DNA from: Neorhizobium populisoli
GTDB lineage: Bacteria; Pseudomonadota; Alphaproteobacteria; Rhizobiales; Rhizobiaceae
Length of the DNA: 64,000 bases
NCBI RefSeq assembly: GCF_019430945.1
Contig: NZ_JAHYCB010000014.1
Coordinates: 1 to 64,000 of the forward strand
Direction: 5' to 3'
Part shown: positions 1 to 8,677 of the stretch, one piece after another
Layout of the letters: every line of letters begins with the position of its first letter
Position numbering within the stretch: the first letter of the stretch is position 1
Made by a program: the position numbers and the translations under genes
Notes under the pieces: generated by a model
Databases searched by the model: none
What the model was told of the DNA's origin: nothing
What the model saw: only the letters and a program-made list of their open reading frames with translations

Positions 1-46
1 TCAGAATGAACGCCTTCTGGGCGTCCGAAAACTTCGATGCCTTCAT
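1..46 (-). CDS. IS3-family transposase OrfA, N-terminal fragment
   Basis: Only 15 codons are in the window, reading MKASKFSDAQKAFIL from an ATG at 46. This matches the recognisable start of rhizobial IS3-family OrfA proteins, which carry the helix-turn-helix that binds the element ends. OrfA normally makes the active transposase by frameshift fusion to OrfB. A GGAGCGG site 5 to 11 bases upstream supports the start. The gene runs off the left edge, so whether it is intact is unknown. Confidence 0.7.
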   Translation of the reverse strand, partial: MKASKFSDAQKAFIL

Positions 47-122
47 CACTTCCGCTCCTGTTCCCAGCCGGGAATTTAACGCGGAAAACTCCAGTTATGA
101 ACGATCCAGTTTTTGGGGATCA
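1..122 (-). mobile_element. IS3-family insertion sequence, left end only
   Basis: The minus strand carries the start of an IS3-family orfA, with the probable terminal sequence upstream. The element seems to begin at 122 with TGATCCCCAAAAACTGG, a TG-starting end of the style used by IS3-family (IS407-like) elements. About 75 bp of untranslated leader and a GGAGCGG ribosome site lead into orfA at 46. The rest lies outside the window, so the other inverted repeat and the target duplication cannot be checked. The exact boundary at 122 is inferred. Confidence 0.7.
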
Positions 123-278
123 GAGCACGCAGATTGTTGGCTGGATCAAGGATATAGTTTCTCTTCCCTACAACTCTCCGGTTCGCCGGGAGCGGCAAAG
201 AATGATGTTCCGATGGAATGATGAGGATAGGCTACTGCGGCTCTATTAAATCTAATAACAACCGCAGCTCTCTATTTC
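123..278. other. short spacer between IS end and smoI, no gene assigned
   Basis: This 156-base stretch separates the IS end from the smoI stop codon. A plus-strand frame stays open to a stop at 249 and ends RWNDEDRLLRLY. It could be the tail of a gene cut by the insertion, but I recognise no family. No clear terminator was seen. Confidence 0.3.
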
Positions 279-2288
279 TCAGATGCCCTTTAGTGTCTTG
301 AAAACATCCGCAAAAGCCGTGCCCTTGCGATAAAACACCGGCGGCTCTCCGATCGGGGAGACAACCGTCACGTCCTGCCCACCGGCAAATTCTTCCCCGC
401 TCCAGACATGCACCCAATCGGCCCCTTCCGGCAGATAGACCACCCGCTCACCTTGAGCCGCCTGCCACACGGGCGCGACCAGCAGATCGGCGCCGTAGAG
501 ATAGGCGTCCTGCACCGCATAGGTCTTCGGATCACCCTCGTAGTGCAAGAACAGCGGCCGCTGAACCGGCAGACCCGTCGCCGCGGCCTCCTTGGACAGC
601 GTCTTCAGATACGGCGCCAGATGCACATAAATCCGCGTCATCTGCGCGAAATGCGCCAGCACATCCGGGTCCTGATCGATCTGGATATTGTCCCGCGGCC
701 GGTTGCCCTCGTGACTGCGCATGACCGGCGTAAACGCCGCCATCTCCGCCCAGCGCATCAGCAGTTCCGGTGTGCGGACATTGCCGAACAGGCTCGTGTA
801 ACCGCCGATATCCGAATGATGGTAGGCATTGCCGAGCAGACCGGATGACAGCGCCGCGCACATCACCGTCACCAGCCCGTCATGGCGCGAAAAATCCACC
901 GACTGGTCGCCGCCCCAGAGCAGCGGGCAATGTTTCTGCACGCCGGTAAAGCCGGCCCGCATGAAAAACAGCGCCTCACCCGTCTTGCCACGGCTTTCCA
1001 CGGCCTTGGCGTTCACCTCGGCCCAGAGCGTTGGCCAGGCATTGTGCATCAGCTTGGCGTCGATACCGTTCGAAAGCTCCACGTCGATCGGCAGGTACTC
1101 GCCGAAATCGGCCATCCAGCCGGAAAGCCCGAAGTCCAGCATTTTTCGGCCGATCACCTCTTCGGCAAACCAATCGGCCGCGTCCGGGTTGGTGAAATCG
1201 ACCACGCCGCAATCGAATTCGCCGAAATCGACGATCGCCGTGCGGCCAAGCTGGTCCTTGGCGAAATAACCGGCCGCTTCCGCCTCTGGAAACAGAGATC
1301 CATCAACGCAAAGATAGGGGTTCACATAACCGAGGAACTTGATCCCTTCCGCGTTCAGCCCGGCGATCTTGTCGCGAAGGCCAGGATAACGGGTCTCGTT
1401 CGCTTGCCAGTCCCAGAACAGCCGAGATCCGAACGAGGTCTGGCGAAGCCCGACCCAATCTTCGCACCAGAGGCCGGAAACCTGCACGCCGGCAGCGCGC
1501 ATCGTCTCCAATCGTGTGAAAGAATTCTCGCCGTCCTTCAGTCCGATGATCGCCCCGCCATAAACCCAGTCCGGCAGTTCCGGCTGGCGGCCGAAACGCA
1601 AAGAAAGCTGCTCAACGAGCTCGATGAAGTTAGGCGCAGACGTCAGTTCGATCCGCTCCGGCACTTCCCATACTTCGATCTCATGAAACGTCTTGCGGCG
1701 GAAATCGAAGACGGAATAGGCCGTCGTTTCCACATGCAGCGCATAACGCAGCGAGGAAACATAGGTCGGCTGCGGATAATTAGTGGTGTAATAGTCGCCA
1801 CCGGCCTTCGCCATGTCGGACTTGAAGGTGATCTCGGTCGACTTGTCGCGCCCGACGCCGGGCTCGGACGTCCAGAGCGGAAACCGCCTTCCGCGCATGT
1901 CGAAATAGGACATCTGCTCGCCGCCGCCCCAGACATGTTCGTCGTTTTCGGCATGAATGCGGATCCAGAAGCGATTGATGCTCTCGTCCAGCGAGCGGAA
2001 ATGGATCGATGTGCCGGCGACCGTCATCTCCAGCCGCGGTGCCCGCCCTTCGGATTCGGAGAAGGTGACAGTCTGCCCCTGCACAACCGCATGTTTCAGC
2101 GCGCTGCGCTCGGTGACATAATCCTCGATCTCGAAATTGCCGCGATACATATCCATCCGCTCCTGCCCCTGGCCGACGAAGATCGCGGGCGAGGCGGTGC
2201 TGTGGCGGAGGATGGTCCGGCCGTCGATGGAGAGGGAAAAGCCGTCTGGCGTGGTTTCGAATTTCATCTTTCGGGCACTCAGATCCAT
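279..2288 (-). CDS. smoI: sulfoquinovosidase, GH31 family (SmoI/YihQ)
   Basis: Hydrolyses alpha-sulfoquinovosyl glycerol and related glycosides of plant and cyanobacterial sulfolipid to free sulfoquinovose. At 669 aa it has GH31 length and resembles E. coli YihQ to its last residues (PIGEPPVFYRKG near the C-terminus). The nucleophile is Asp394 in GWMADFGEYLP and the acid/base is Asp461 in LWGGDQSVDF. Residues expected to bind the sulfonate are Lys251, Glu276, Arg289, Trp292 and Tyr497. This is the KERWY pattern known from the Agrobacterium enzyme, rather than QQRWY of E. coli. There is no signal peptide, so it is cytoplasmic. It starts 4 bases after the smoD stop, so the two are probably co-transcribed. 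Confidence 0.93.
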   Translation of the reverse strand: MDLSARKMKFETTPDGFSLSIDGRTILRHSTASPAIFVGQGQERMDMYRGNFEIEDYVTERSALKHAVVQGQTVTFSESEGRAPRLEMTVAGTSIHFRSLDESINRFWIRIHAENDEHVWGGGEQMSYFDMRGRRFPLWTSEPGVGRDKSTEITFKSDMAKAGGDYYTTNYPQPTYVSSLRYALHVETTAYSVFDFRRKTFHEIEVWEVPERIELTSAPNFIELVEQLSLRFGRQPELPDWVYGGAIIGLKDGENSFTRLETMRAAGVQVSGLWCEDWVGLRQTSFGSRLFWDWQANETRYPGLRDKIAGLNAEGIKFLGYVNPYLCVDGSLFPEAEAAGYFAKDQLGRTAIVDFGEFDCGVVDFTNPDAADWFAEEVIGRKMLDFGLSGWMADFGEYLPIDVELSNGIDAKLMHNAWPTLWAEVNAKAVESRGKTGEALFFMRAGFTGVQKHCPLLWGGDQSVDFSRHDGLVTVMCAALSSGLLGNAYHHSDIGGYTSLFGNVRTPELLMRWAEMAAFTPVMRSHEGNRPRDNIQIDQDPDVLAHFAQMTRIYVHLAPYLKTLSKEAAATGLPVQRPLFLHYEGDPKTYAVQDAYLYGADLLVAPVWQAAQGERVVYLPEGADWVHVWSGEEFAGGQDVTVVSPIGEPPVFYRKGTAFADVFKTLKGI

Positions 2289-2292
2289 CGAT

Positions 2293-2997
2293 TTACCTCA
2301 AGCGTGACACGTAGCGAGCCACGGCGTGGTCGAACCATGTACGGGAAACTTCTGCGGTGGCGCCGTCCTGCGCCTGGCTGACACGCAGCACGTGGGCGAT
2401 CGGGGCGCCGGGCTTCTGGCCGAATTCCGGCGGCGCCCAGTCGGGCACGGAATCGAGATCGATCCGATCTTCGGCGCGCACGATCCAGAGATTGAGCCGG
2501 GTGCGATAGAAGAGGTAGAGCGATTCCGACAGGTCTTCCTCGACCACTTTCTGCGCATAGGAACCGTCGAGCCAGATTTCTTCGATCGCCGCCACCTGGC
2601 CGGAAAGCCGGCGGATGCGTCGAATGCGATGCCCTTCCGGCGAGAAACCGAATTTCGGCAGGTCCTTCGGTTTGTCGAGCCGGGTCACATCAATGACCTC
2701 GGCCGTCGGCAGGCCGCCGCCCTGGATCAGTTCCAGCCGGAACATCGCGTAGACGCTCTTCGGATCGCTGATGGCGCGAATATAATTGCCCGATCCCTGC
2801 ACCCGCTCCAGAAGACCGCGGGTCTGCAGCTCCGCCAGCGCCTTGCGCAACGTGCCGACGGCGATGCCGAGCTGGTTCGCCATATCCCGCTCCGGCGCCA
2901 GCTTTTCGCCATCCACCAGCCGTCCGGCCGCAATGTCGCGCACAAGAAGTTCGGTGATCTGCAGATAGATGGGCAGGCTGCCCGGACGGCTTTCCAA
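2293..2997 (-). CDS. smoD: GntR/HutC-family regulator of the sulfoquinovose genes
   Basis: An N-terminal winged helix-turn-helix (LAPERDMANQLGIAVGTLRKALAEL, quoted in part: ERDMANQLGIAVGTLRKAL) is followed by a UTRA-type ligand domain, as in HutC-type GntR repressors. It lies between smoI and the divergent smoC-B-A genes, so it probably controls both, with sulfoquinovose or a product as effector (inference). I prefer a TTG start at 2997 because GGAGGAGGGG lies about 10 bases upstream. An in-frame ATG at 3033 would add 12 residues but has no ribosome site and sits next to a palindrome. Confidence 0.82.
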   Translation of the reverse strand: MESRPGSLPIYLQITELLVRDIAAGRLVDGEKLAPERDMANQLGIAVGTLRKALAELQTRGLLERVQGSGNYIRAISDPKSVYAMFRLELIQGGGLPTAEVIDVTRLDKPKDLPKFGFSPEGHRIRRIRRLSGQVAAIEEIWLDGSYAQKVVEEDLSESLYLFYRTRLNLWIVRAEDRIDLDSVPDWAPPEFGQKPGAPIAHVLRVSQAQDGATAEVSRTWFDHAVARYVSRLR

Positions 2998-3033
2998 GAT
3001 AGAGCGGCCCCTCCTCCAGGGCGTTCGCCGCAT

Positions 3034-3208
3034 CGGCCCGAAAATCGGAACTGATTTTCGGAAAGCACGATGCGCCAGTCAAAAACTTGGAGCGTTTTAT
3101 GCGTGCCCATTTGGGCATGCGGCGCTCCAAGGAAAAATTGATACACCATTGATCTACACGATTTCAGATGTTATGCAAGTCATCACTGACGGAGTTGAGG
3201 AGAATTCG
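3034..3208. promoter_or_regulatory. divergent smoD-smoI / smoC control region with palindromes
   Basis: This spacer must hold promoters for both smo transcription units. It contains a perfect 9-bp inverted repeat (CCGAAAATC at 3038-3046 and GATTTTCGG at 3053-3061). A nested hairpin follows: outer arms CTTGGAGCG 3086-3094 and CGCTCCAAG 3123-3131, inner arms TGCCCA 3104-3109 and TGGGCA 3112-3117. The palindromes look like dispersed rhizobial intergenic repeats rather than a GntR operator. The 3132-3190 part next to smoC is the likelier place for promoter and operator, but I cannot pick a site. Confidence 0.5.
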
Positions 3209-4366
3209 ATGACCATTGTGCCCGTAACGTCGCCCGATCTCGATGCGGCGGAAGTCTCGTGGTTTGCCGCCCTCTGCTCCGATGACTACGCCTATCTCGG
3301 CGTGCCGGACGGTGCGTTGAAATCGAGCTGGGAACACTGCTCGGATATCGTGAAGCGCACCGAGGAGCTGGGCTTCTGCAACATCCTCTGCCCGTCCTCC
3401 TATCAGGTCGGTCAGGACACGCTGAGCTTCGTCGCGGCTGCTTCTCAGGTGACCGACAGGATCAACATGCTGGCCGCCATTCGCTGCGGTGAGATGCAGC
3501 CGATCATGCTGGCCCGCACGGTCGCCACGCTCGACCATATGCTGAAGGGCCGCTTGACGCTCAACGTCATCAGCTCGGACTTCCCCGGCGAAGTCGCCGA
3601 CAGCGCCTTCCGCTATCGCCGCAGCCATGAAGTGGTGCAGATCCTCCGTCAGGCCTGGACGCGCGACAAGATCGACCACGAGGGCGAGGTCTACAATTTC
3701 AAGGGCGTCAGCACTGAACCCGCCCGCCCCTACCAGCAGAACGGCGGCCCGCTTCTCTATTTCGGCGGCTATTCACCGGACGCGCTCGAACTCTGCGGCG
3801 CCCAATGCGACGTCTACCTGATGTGGCCGGAAACCAAGGAACAGCTTGCCGAACGCATGAAGGCCGTCCACGCCCGCGCCGAAGCGCATGGCCGCACGCT
3901 GGATTACGGCCTGCGCGTCCACATGATCGTCCGCGACACGGAGCAGGAAGCCCGCGAATATGCCGAGCATCTGGTTTCCAAGCTCGATGACGAATACGGC
4001 CAGCTGATCCGCGCCCGTGCCCATGACAGCAATTCGCTCGGCGTCTCGCATCAGGCCAAGGCCCGCGAACTCGCCGACAAGTTCGGTTATGTCGAGCGGC
4101 ATCTCTGGACCGGCATCGGCCGCGCCCGCTCCGGCTGCGGCGCCGCTCTCGTCGGCTCCACCGACCAGGTTCTTTCGGAAATCGAGGCCTATCAGAAGAT
4201 GGGCATCCGCGCCTTCATCTTTTCCGGCTATCCGCATCTCGACGAGGCGGAACATTTCGGCCAGAAGGTGCTGCCGCAGCTGAAGACCTGCTCGCTGCCG
4301 CACGCCTACGGCCGCGTCCCGGCCGAAACACCCGCAACCCCGCTCGGCACAGGGAAACGTCAGTAA
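3209..4366 (+). CDS. smoC: sulfoquinovose monooxygenase, FMNH2-dependent (SmoC)
   Basis: A luciferase-like, SsuD-family flavin monooxygenase of 385 aa. In the sulfo-SMO pathway it uses FMNH2 and O2 to cleave the C-S bond of sulfoquinovose, giving sulfite and 6-oxoglucose. The fold is supported by LKGRLTLNVISSDFPGE in the first half and AALVGSTDQVLSEIEAYQKM near the end, the usual bacterial-luciferase pattern. I chose the ATG at 3209 because GAGGAG stands a few bases before it; the frame is open further upstream without a ribosome site. The stop overlaps the smoB ATG by one base (TAATG). The flavin partner is smoA, two genes on. Confidence 0.9.
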   Translation: MTIVPVTSPDLDAAEVSWFAALCSDDYAYLGVPDGALKSSWEHCSDIVKRTEELGFCNILCPSSYQVGQDTLSFVAAASQVTDRINMLAAIRCGEMQPIMLARTVATLDHMLKGRLTLNVISSDFPGEVADSAFRYRRSHEVVQILRQAWTRDKIDHEGEVYNFKGVSTEPARPYQQNGGPLLYFGGYSPDALELCGAQCDVYLMWPETKEQLAERMKAVHARAEAHGRTLDYGLRVHMIVRDTEQEAREYAEHLVSKLDDEYGQLIRARAHDSNSLGVSHQAKARELADKFGYVERHLWTGIGRARSGCGAALVGSTDQVLSEIEAYQKMGIRAFIFSGYPHLDEAEHFGQKVLPQLKTCSLPHAYGRVPAETPATPLGTGKRQ

Positions 4367-5253
4367 TGGACCGCATTCAACTTTCGCCCGAACTCGAAGT
4401 CAGCCGCCTCGTTTACGGCCTGTGGCGCATCGGCGACGATGCCGATACCTCGGCCAAAAACGTTCAGGCCAAGGTCGAAGCCTGCCTCGAGCAGGGCATC
4501 ACCACCATGGACAATGCCGATATCTATGGCGGCTACACCGCTGAAGCGATCTTTGGTGCGGCAATCAAGGCCTCGCCTTCGCTGCGTGAGAAGATCGAGA
4601 TCGTCACCAAATGCGGTATCGTCGCCCCCGCCGGCCGTCACTCGGCCAAGCGCGGCAAGCACTATGATACCAGCGCCGAACACATCATCGCATCGGTGGA
4701 GGCCTCGCTCAGTGACATGGCGACCGACTATGTCGATCTCCTGCTGATCCATCGCCCGGATCCGTTCATGGACCCGGACGTGACCGGCTCGACGCTCGAT
4801 GCATTGGTCGAATCCGGCAAGGTGCGCGCCGTCGGCGTCTCCAACTTCCGCCCCTGGGATTTCTCGCTGCTGCAGTCTTCGATGGAGCAGACGCTCGTCA
4901 CCAACCAGATTGAACTCAGCCTGCTGGCGACCGACGCCTTCACCAATGGCGATCTGGCCTATCTGCAGGAACGGGCGATCGCCCCGATGGCATGGTCGCC
5001 GCTCGGCGGCGGCTCGCTGTTCAAGAACGCCGCGCTGATGGCTATCCTCGAGCGCATCGCCTCCGAACAGGGCGTCGATACCGCTGCCGTGGCGGTTGCC
5101 TGGCTGCTCGCCCACCCGGCCAGCATCCTGCCGGTGCTCGGCACCAACAATCTCGACCGCATCAAGACGATCGGCGACGCCGCCAAGGTGTCTATAGACC
5201 GCGAGACCTGGTTCGAACTCTACACCGCTGCGATTGGCAAGCAGGTACCATAA
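4366..5253 (+). CDS. smoB: aldo/keto reductase, 6-oxoglucose reductase (SmoB)
   Basis: An aldo/keto reductase of 295 aa. In the sulfo-SMO pathway SmoB reduces 6-oxoglucose, the product of SmoC, to glucose with NADPH. The catalytic tetrad is visible: Asp and Tyr in TMDNADIYGGYTAE, Lys in EIVTKCG and His in LLLIHRPDP. The C-terminal cofactor region includes ILPVLGTNNLDRI. It is translationally coupled to smoC (TAATG), and smoA follows 9 bases after its stop. Family membership is certain; substrate assignment rests on gene context. Confidence 0.88.
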   Translation: MDRIQLSPELEVSRLVYGLWRIGDDADTSAKNVQAKVEACLEQGITTMDNADIYGGYTAEAIFGAAIKASPSLREKIEIVTKCGIVAPAGRHSAKRGKHYDTSAEHIIASVEASLSDMATDYVDLLLIHRPDPFMDPDVTGSTLDALVESGKVRAVGVSNFRPWDFSLLQSSMEQTLVTNQIELSLLATDAFTNGDLAYLQERAIAPMAWSPLGGGSLFKNAALMAILERIASEQGVDTAAVAVAWLLAHPASILPVLGTNNLDRIKTIGDAAKVSIDRETWFELYTAAIGKQVP

Positions 5254-5262
5254 GGGGATAAA

Positions 5263-5790
5263 ATGACGATATCCGCCGACACCACCCATGCCCACAACGA
5301 GAATGTCTTCATTCCCGATGCAACGACCGCCCGGCATTATCGCACGGCGCTCGGCGCGTTCACGACGGGGGTGACGGTGGTGACGGCGAAAACGCCGGCC
5401 GGGCCGATCGGCATGACGGTGAACAGTTTCACCTCCGTGTCGCTCGACCCGCCGCTGGTCCTCTGGTCTCCGGCGAAAAGCTCCTCGCGCTACGCAGCAT
5501 TTACCGGGGCCAGCCATTTCGCCATCCATGTTCTGAGCGCCGACCAAGACCTGCTCAGCGCCCGCTTCACCCGCGGTGGCCTGGGCTTCGACGAGCTGCA
5601 CTGGCTCGACAATCTCGAAGGCGTGCCGGTCATTCCCGGCACACTCGCCCGCTTCGAATGCGAACTTGCCTCGATGCACGATGCCGGCGACCATACGCTG
5701 ATCCTCGGCCGTGTGCTGCGCGCCGCCCATCGCGAGGGCGATCCCCTGTGTTTCTCGCGCGGCACGTTCGGCCGTTTTCAGGGCCATTGA
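5263..5790 (+). CDS. smoA: FMN reductase component (SmoA)
   Basis: A 175-aa flavin reductase-like (HpaC/DIM6-NTAB) protein that should reduce FMN with NAD(P)H and supply FMNH2 to SmoC. Family signatures are FTTGVTVVTAKTPAGPIGMT near residue 36, NSFTSVSLDPPLVLWS after it, and HTLILGRVL near the C-terminus. AAGGGG lies a few bases before the ATG. It is the last gene of the smoC-B-A unit. The next gene starts 76 bases later after a possible promoter. Confidence 0.87.
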   Translation: MTISADTTHAHNENVFIPDATTARHYRTALGAFTTGVTVVTAKTPAGPIGMTVNSFTSVSLDPPLVLWSPAKSSSRYAAFTGASHFAIHVLSADQDLLSARFTRGGLGFDELHWLDNLEGVPVIPGTLARFECELASMHDAGDHTLILGRVLRAAHREGDPLCFSRGTFGRFQGH

Positions 5791-5866
5791 GGCCGAAAAA
5801 ATATTGACCGGCGGTTAGGTCGGGCCTACGCAGGAAGCCACCATTTCCAGCATCGACAGGCCCTCC
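5791..5866 (+). promoter_or_regulatory. possible promoter upstream of the aminotransferase
   Basis: The spacer holds TTGACC near 5805 followed at about 17 bases by TACGCA, a weak sigma70-like pair. GACC and GGTC half-sites overlap it (GACCGGCGGTTAGGTC), which could be an operator. The aminotransferase may therefore have its own promoter instead of depending on smo transcription. This is suggestive only. Confidence 0.25.
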
Positions 5867-7036
5867 ATGACCATCATCAGACCGGATATCAGCGCCCGTG
5901 CCGCGGCAGCGCCGCGCAGTGGCATTGGCGAAATCGTCACTTACGCACGAGGCCGCGAAAACCTGATGCCGCTCTGGATCGGCGAAGGCGACCTGCCGAC
6001 GCCGGACTTCATCACCCGTGCCGCAAGCGAGGCGCTGTTGGCCGGCGAGACCTTCTACACCTGGACGCAAGGCATCCCGGCGCTGCGCGAGGCGATCGTC
6101 CGTTATTACCAGCGCCACTATGGCAAGAACCTCTCGACCGACAATATCTATGTCACAGGCTCCGGCATGCAGTCGATCGTGCTGGCCATCCAGACCGTCG
6201 CCTCCGCCGGCAACGAGATCATCTATCTCTCGCCCGCCTGGCCGAACGTCGTCAACGCCATCACGGTATCCGAAGCCAAGCCGGTCACCGTCGAGCTCGG
6301 TTTTGCCGACGGTCGCTGGGTGCTCGATATCGACCGCCTCGAAGCAGCGATCACCCCGAAGACCAGCGCGCTGTTCATCAACTCGCCCTCCAACCCGACC
6401 GGCTGGACCGCAAGCCATGAAGACCTAAAGGCCGTTCTGGCGCTCGCCCGCAAGCACGGTCTCTGGATCATCGCCGACGAAATCTACGGGCTCTATTATT
6501 TCGAAGGCAACCGCGCGCCGTCCTTCATTGATGTGATGGAACAGGGCGACCGGATCATCTTCGCCAATTCCTTCTCGAAAAACTGGTGCATGACCGGCTG
6601 GCGTGTCGGCTGGATGGTGGCGCCGGCCGAGATCGGCCAGACGCTGACCAACCTCATCCAGTATTCCACATCCGGCGTCGCGCAGTTCATGCAGAAGGGC
6701 GCCATTGCCGCGCTCGACCACGGCGACGATTTCGTCCGCACCAATATCGAGCGCGCCCGCACCTCCCGCGACATCCTCTGCGATGCGTTGATCGCCACCA
6801 ATCGCGTCGAGACCCGCAAGCCGGAAGGCGCGCTTTACGCCTTCCTGAAGATCGACGGCGTCACCGACAGCCGCGACGAAGCCTTCAGGATCGTCGACCA
6901 GACGGGCGTCGGCATGGCTCCAGGCACCGCCTTCGGCCCCGGCGGCACGGCCTTCATGCGCGCCTGTTATCTGCGCGATCCGAAGCAGATCGAGGACGCG
7001 GCCCAGCGCCTCAGCGATTACATCCGCAGCCGGTAA
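5867..7036 (+). CDS. PLP-dependent aminotransferase, class I/II
   Basis: A fold-type I aminotransferase of 389 aa. Visible features are the substrate loop SPSNPTGW, the PLP-contacting Asp-Tyr of IIADEIYG, the Schiff-base lysine in NSFSKNWCMTGWRVGW, and the carboxylate-binding Arg in FMRACYL near the C-terminus. The amino donor and acceptor cannot be told from sequence. It lies between the smo genes and a gamma-glutamyltransferase 38 bases downstream, on the same strand, so it may belong to an amino acid or gamma-glutamyl route. No signal peptide. Confidence 0.85.
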   Translation: MTIIRPDISARAAAAPRSGIGEIVTYARGRENLMPLWIGEGDLPTPDFITRAASEALLAGETFYTWTQGIPALREAIVRYYQRHYGKNLSTDNIYVTGSGMQSIVLAIQTVASAGNEIIYLSPAWPNVVNAITVSEAKPVTVELGFADGRWVLDIDRLEAAITPKTSALFINSPSNPTGWTASHEDLKAVLALARKHGLWIIADEIYGLYYFEGNRAPSFIDVMEQGDRIIFANSFSKNWCMTGWRVGWMVAPAEIGQTLTNLIQYSTSGVAQFMQKGAIAALDHGDDFVRTNIERARTSRDILCDALIATNRVETRKPEGALYAFLKIDGVTDSRDEAFRIVDQTGVGMAPGTAFGPGGTAFMRACYLRDPKQIEDAAQRLSDYIRSR

Positions 7037-7074
7037 TTCCGGCTGCCGGTCGATCAGGAATTTTGGAGGACGAC

Positions 7075-8658
7075 ATGACTTTCAGCTTCAACTATCCCTA
7101 TTCCGTAGAGCGCGTCCCGGTTTTCGCCCGCAACATGGTGGCGACCTCACAGCCGCTAGCCGCGCAGGCCGGCCTTCGCATGCTGCTGAAGGGCGGCAAC
7201 GCGCTGGATGCCGCACTTGCCACCGCCATCACGCTGACGGTCGTCGAACCGACCGGCAATGGCGTCGGCAGCGACGCCTTTTGCATCATCTGGGATGGCA
7301 AGGAGCTGCATGGCCTCAACGCCTCCGGCCGTTCGCCGGCCGGCTGGAGCCCGGAGCGGTTCGGCGGCAAGATCCCGCAGCGCGGCTGGGAAAGCGTCAC
7401 CGTGCCGGGCGCCGTTTCCGCCTGGGTCACTCTGTCCGAGCGTTTCGGCAAGCTCGCTTTCGCCGATCTTTTCGAGCCCGCTATCCATTATGCACGCTAC
7501 GGCTTCTCGGTTTCGCCGCGCATTGCGACGCTCTGGAAGATCGGGGCTGAAAACCTGAAGAACTATCCGGGCTTTGCCGACCACTTCCTGAAGGGCGGCC
7601 GCGCGCCGGCTGCGGGCGAAACCTTGGTCAACGAAGACCTCGCCAAAACGCTGGAAGCGATCGCCGCCACCAAAGGCGCTGCCTTCTATACCGGCCAGCT
7701 CGCCGAAAAGATCGCCGCCTTTGCCAAGCGGCATGACGCGGTCCTGACCGTGGACGATCTTGCCGCCCATACCAACGACTGGTGCGGCACCGTCTCGGCC
7801 CGTTTCCGCGGCGTAGACCTGCACGAAATACCGCCGAACGGCCAGGGCATCGCCGCCAGCATGGCCGTCGGCATTCTCGAACATACCAATATCGAGAATT
7901 ACGAGGTCGACAGCGTCGAGGCGATGCACCTGCAGATCGAGGCGATCAAGCTCGCTCTGGCAGACGTCGACCGCTTCGTCGCCGATCCGAAATACATGTC
8001 GGTCTCGCCGGAAGCCCTGCTCGACCCGACCTATCTCGCCGGTCGCGCCAAGCTGATCGACATGACCAAGGCCGGCGAACCCGGCGCCGGTGCCCCGAAG
8101 GCCGGCGGCACCGTCTACCTGACCACCGCCGACGAAAACGGCATGATGGTGTCCTATATCCAGTCCAACTATGCGGGCTTCGGCTCCGGCATCGTTATTC
8201 CCGGCACCGGGATCCACCTGCAGAACCGCGGCTTCGGCTTCACCGCCGAAAAGGGCCATCCGAACGAGGTCGGCCCCAACAAGCGGCCGTTCCACACCAT
8301 CATTCCGGGCTTCGTGATGAAGGACGGCGCACCGCTGATGAGTTTTGGCGTGATGGGCGGGCCGATGCAGGCGCAGGGCCACACCCAGATGGTGGTGCGC
8401 ACCGCCGTCTACGGCCAGAACCCGCAAATGGCGAGCGATGCCCCTCGCTGGCGTTTCGTCGAGGGCCGCAAGGTTGCCGTCGAACACACCATGCCGCAGT
8501 CAACCATCGACGGTCTTGCCGCCCTCGGCCACGAGATCAGCCAGGATTCGCCGGACAACAGCTTTGCCTTCGGCGGCGCCCAGCTGATACACCGTTTCGG
8601 CGATGGTTATGTCGGCGGCTCCGACCATCGCAAGGATGGCGCGGCACTCGGCTTCTGA
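7075..8658 (+). CDS. gamma-glutamyltransferase-family Ntn hydrolase
   Basis: A 527-aa member of the gamma-glutamyltransferase family. These proteins self-cleave before a threonine that becomes the nucleophile of the small subunit; here that is probably Thr346 in KAGGTVYLTTADENG. NGVGSDAF near the start and the glycine-rich FGVMGGPMQAQGH late in the protein are further family marks. The start at 7075 has TTGGAGGACGAC just before it. There is no signal peptide, unlike periplasmic Ggt, so a cytoplasmic role on gamma-glutamyl or cephalosporin-like amides is likely. Substrate unknown. Confidence 0.82.
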   Translation: MTFSFNYPYSVERVPVFARNMVATSQPLAAQAGLRMLLKGGNALDAALATAITLTVVEPTGNGVGSDAFCIIWDGKELHGLNASGRSPAGWSPERFGGKIPQRGWESVTVPGAVSAWVTLSERFGKLAFADLFEPAIHYARYGFSVSPRIATLWKIGAENLKNYPGFADHFLKGGRAPAAGETLVNEDLAKTLEAIAATKGAAFYTGQLAEKIAAFAKRHDAVLTVDDLAAHTNDWCGTVSARFRGVDLHEIPPNGQGIAASMAVGILEHTNIENYEVDSVEAMHLQIEAIKLALADVDRFVADPKYMSVSPEALLDPTYLAGRAKLIDMTKAGEPGAGAPKAGGTVYLTTADENGMMVSYIQSNYAGFGSGIVIPGTGIHLQNRGFGFTAEKGHPNEVGPNKRPFHTIIPGFVMKDGAPLMSFGVMGGPMQAQGHTQMVVRTAVYGQNPQMASDAPRWRFVEGRKVAVEHTMPQSTIDGLAALGHEISQDSPDNSFAFGGAQLIHRFGDGYVGGSDHRKDGAALGF

Positions 8659-8677
8659 TTCTGCGAGGCCTCGAGGC

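Noticed and set aside
882..2381. Long plus-strand open frame opposite smoI (499 codons)
   Set aside because: Antisense to a clear GH31 gene, Arg/His-rich, no ribosome site; an effect of high GC at third positions.
4360..5787. Long minus-strand open frame opposite smoB and smoA
   Set aside because: Spans two genuine genes on the other strand and has no family resemblance.
6586..7074. N-terminal extension of the gamma-glutamyltransferase frame
   Set aside because: Overlaps the aminotransferase in another frame and is Arg/Pro-rich; the ATG at 7075 has a good ribosome site.
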